Part shown: in pieces, positions 63,761 to 64,000 of the stretch
Layout of the letters: each line of letters starts with the position of its first letter
Position numbering within the stretch: the stretch's first letter is position 1
Made by a program: the position numbers and the translations under genes
DNA from: Chiua virens
Taxonomy: Eukaryota; Basidiomycota; Agaricomycetes; Boletales; Boletaceae
Assembly (NCBI GenBank): GCA_019787685.1
Contig: JAHNUO010000013.1
Coordinates: forward strand, 868,001 to 932,000
Direction: 5' to 3'
DNA: 64,000 bases
The notes under the pieces: model-generated
Told to the model about the DNA's origin: nothing
The model's input: the letters and a program-made list of their open reading frames with translations, nothing else
Database searches by the model: none

Positions 63761-64000
63761 GCCAGTGCTGTTGGCTTTTGACTGTCAGATTGAGAATTAC
63801 ACAAAAGATAAAGTGGCACCTCTTCTAGTGAGGTGCTATCACATTTTATATCCTGCTGCAGCTGGCTTGGTACACAGTTGGTGGCAAGTGTCTAATGGTC
63901 CATGAATGATGGACTAGTGTTATAATTTACTCTTTCTCTTGTTCTTTGACTTTGACTTTACTACACTTGGTACTACAAGTACCTTACTATGTTTGTCTTC
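63761..64000. other. No gene seen at right edge
   Basis: TSD copy followed by AT-rich sequence with no recognisable feature. Confidence 0.4.

Overview
This 64 kb window looks like repeat-dense DNA from a basidiomycete fungus, most likely an Agaricomycete. The grounds are a FIG4-type gene with many 45-60 nt GT..AG introns, several Ty3/Gypsy chromovirus families, a Plavaka-like transposon ORF end, and old repeats whose CpGs have decayed to TpG/CpA. I see only one clear host gene, at the left edge (1-2956, FIG4-type SAC phosphatase, 5' end outside the window). The rest is nested transposable elements. I found no tRNA, rRNA or CRISPR array.

Left part (3-14.8 kb): decayed repeats. These are a chimeric family-F LTR, a relic family-F element (F2) holding a hAT-type MITE (5146-5884, 8-bp TSD), a Copia gag broken by a 1.58-kb inverted-repeat derivative of family A/G (7606-9185, 5-bp TSD), then about 5 kb with almost no recognisable coding.

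Middle (14.8-31.6 kb): element A, a minus-strand chromovirus with apparently identical 431-bp LTRs and TSD GATGG. Its protease is split by element B (18675-28534, TSD GCGT), a different Ty3/Gypsy family. B carries gag-pro and RT-RNaseH-IN on the minus strand and, on the opposite strand beside its 3' LTR, an intron-containing gene with a Zn(II)2Cys6 zinc-cluster motif. B has two quite different LTRs.

31.6-49.7 kb: element D (32729-49134), a decayed plus-strand chromovirus with an extra Cys-rich 3' ORF. It is itself split by a solo B-type LTR, by the complete young element G (35129-42035, TSD GAAAT, the intact sister of A), by a chimeric LTR-LTR insertion (42365-42823) and by another solo LTR (43958-44841). 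D lies beside a Plavaka-like transposon ORF end.

Right part (49.7-64 kb): another solo B-type LTR (50603-51309), then element F (52159-60621, TSD CAACA). F is a pol-less element with gag and its own antisense Zn2Cys6 gene. Its 3' LTR is interrupted by E (56051-60530), a gag-only element sharing priming and polypurine-end signals with B. Several F-family LTR relics and solo LTRs follow (61446-62032 TSD GAGTG; 63176-63760 TSD GCCAG).

How the parts work together: A/G, D and F each show an exact 11-nt complementarity between the predicted RNA 5' end, 33-35 nt after a TATA box, and the primer site two nt inside the 5' LTR. This is the Tf1/sushi self-priming arrangement. B and E instead have a TGG-starting, tRNA-type primer site. 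A/G also encode two proteins upstream of gag, one a small membrane protein, in a stop-start chain. The most unusual signals are the antisense zinc-cluster genes in two unrelated families, the pre-gag membrane-protein cassette, and two integrated inverted cDNA-like products bounded by U5 ends. All comparisons are by eye; no alignment or search was run.
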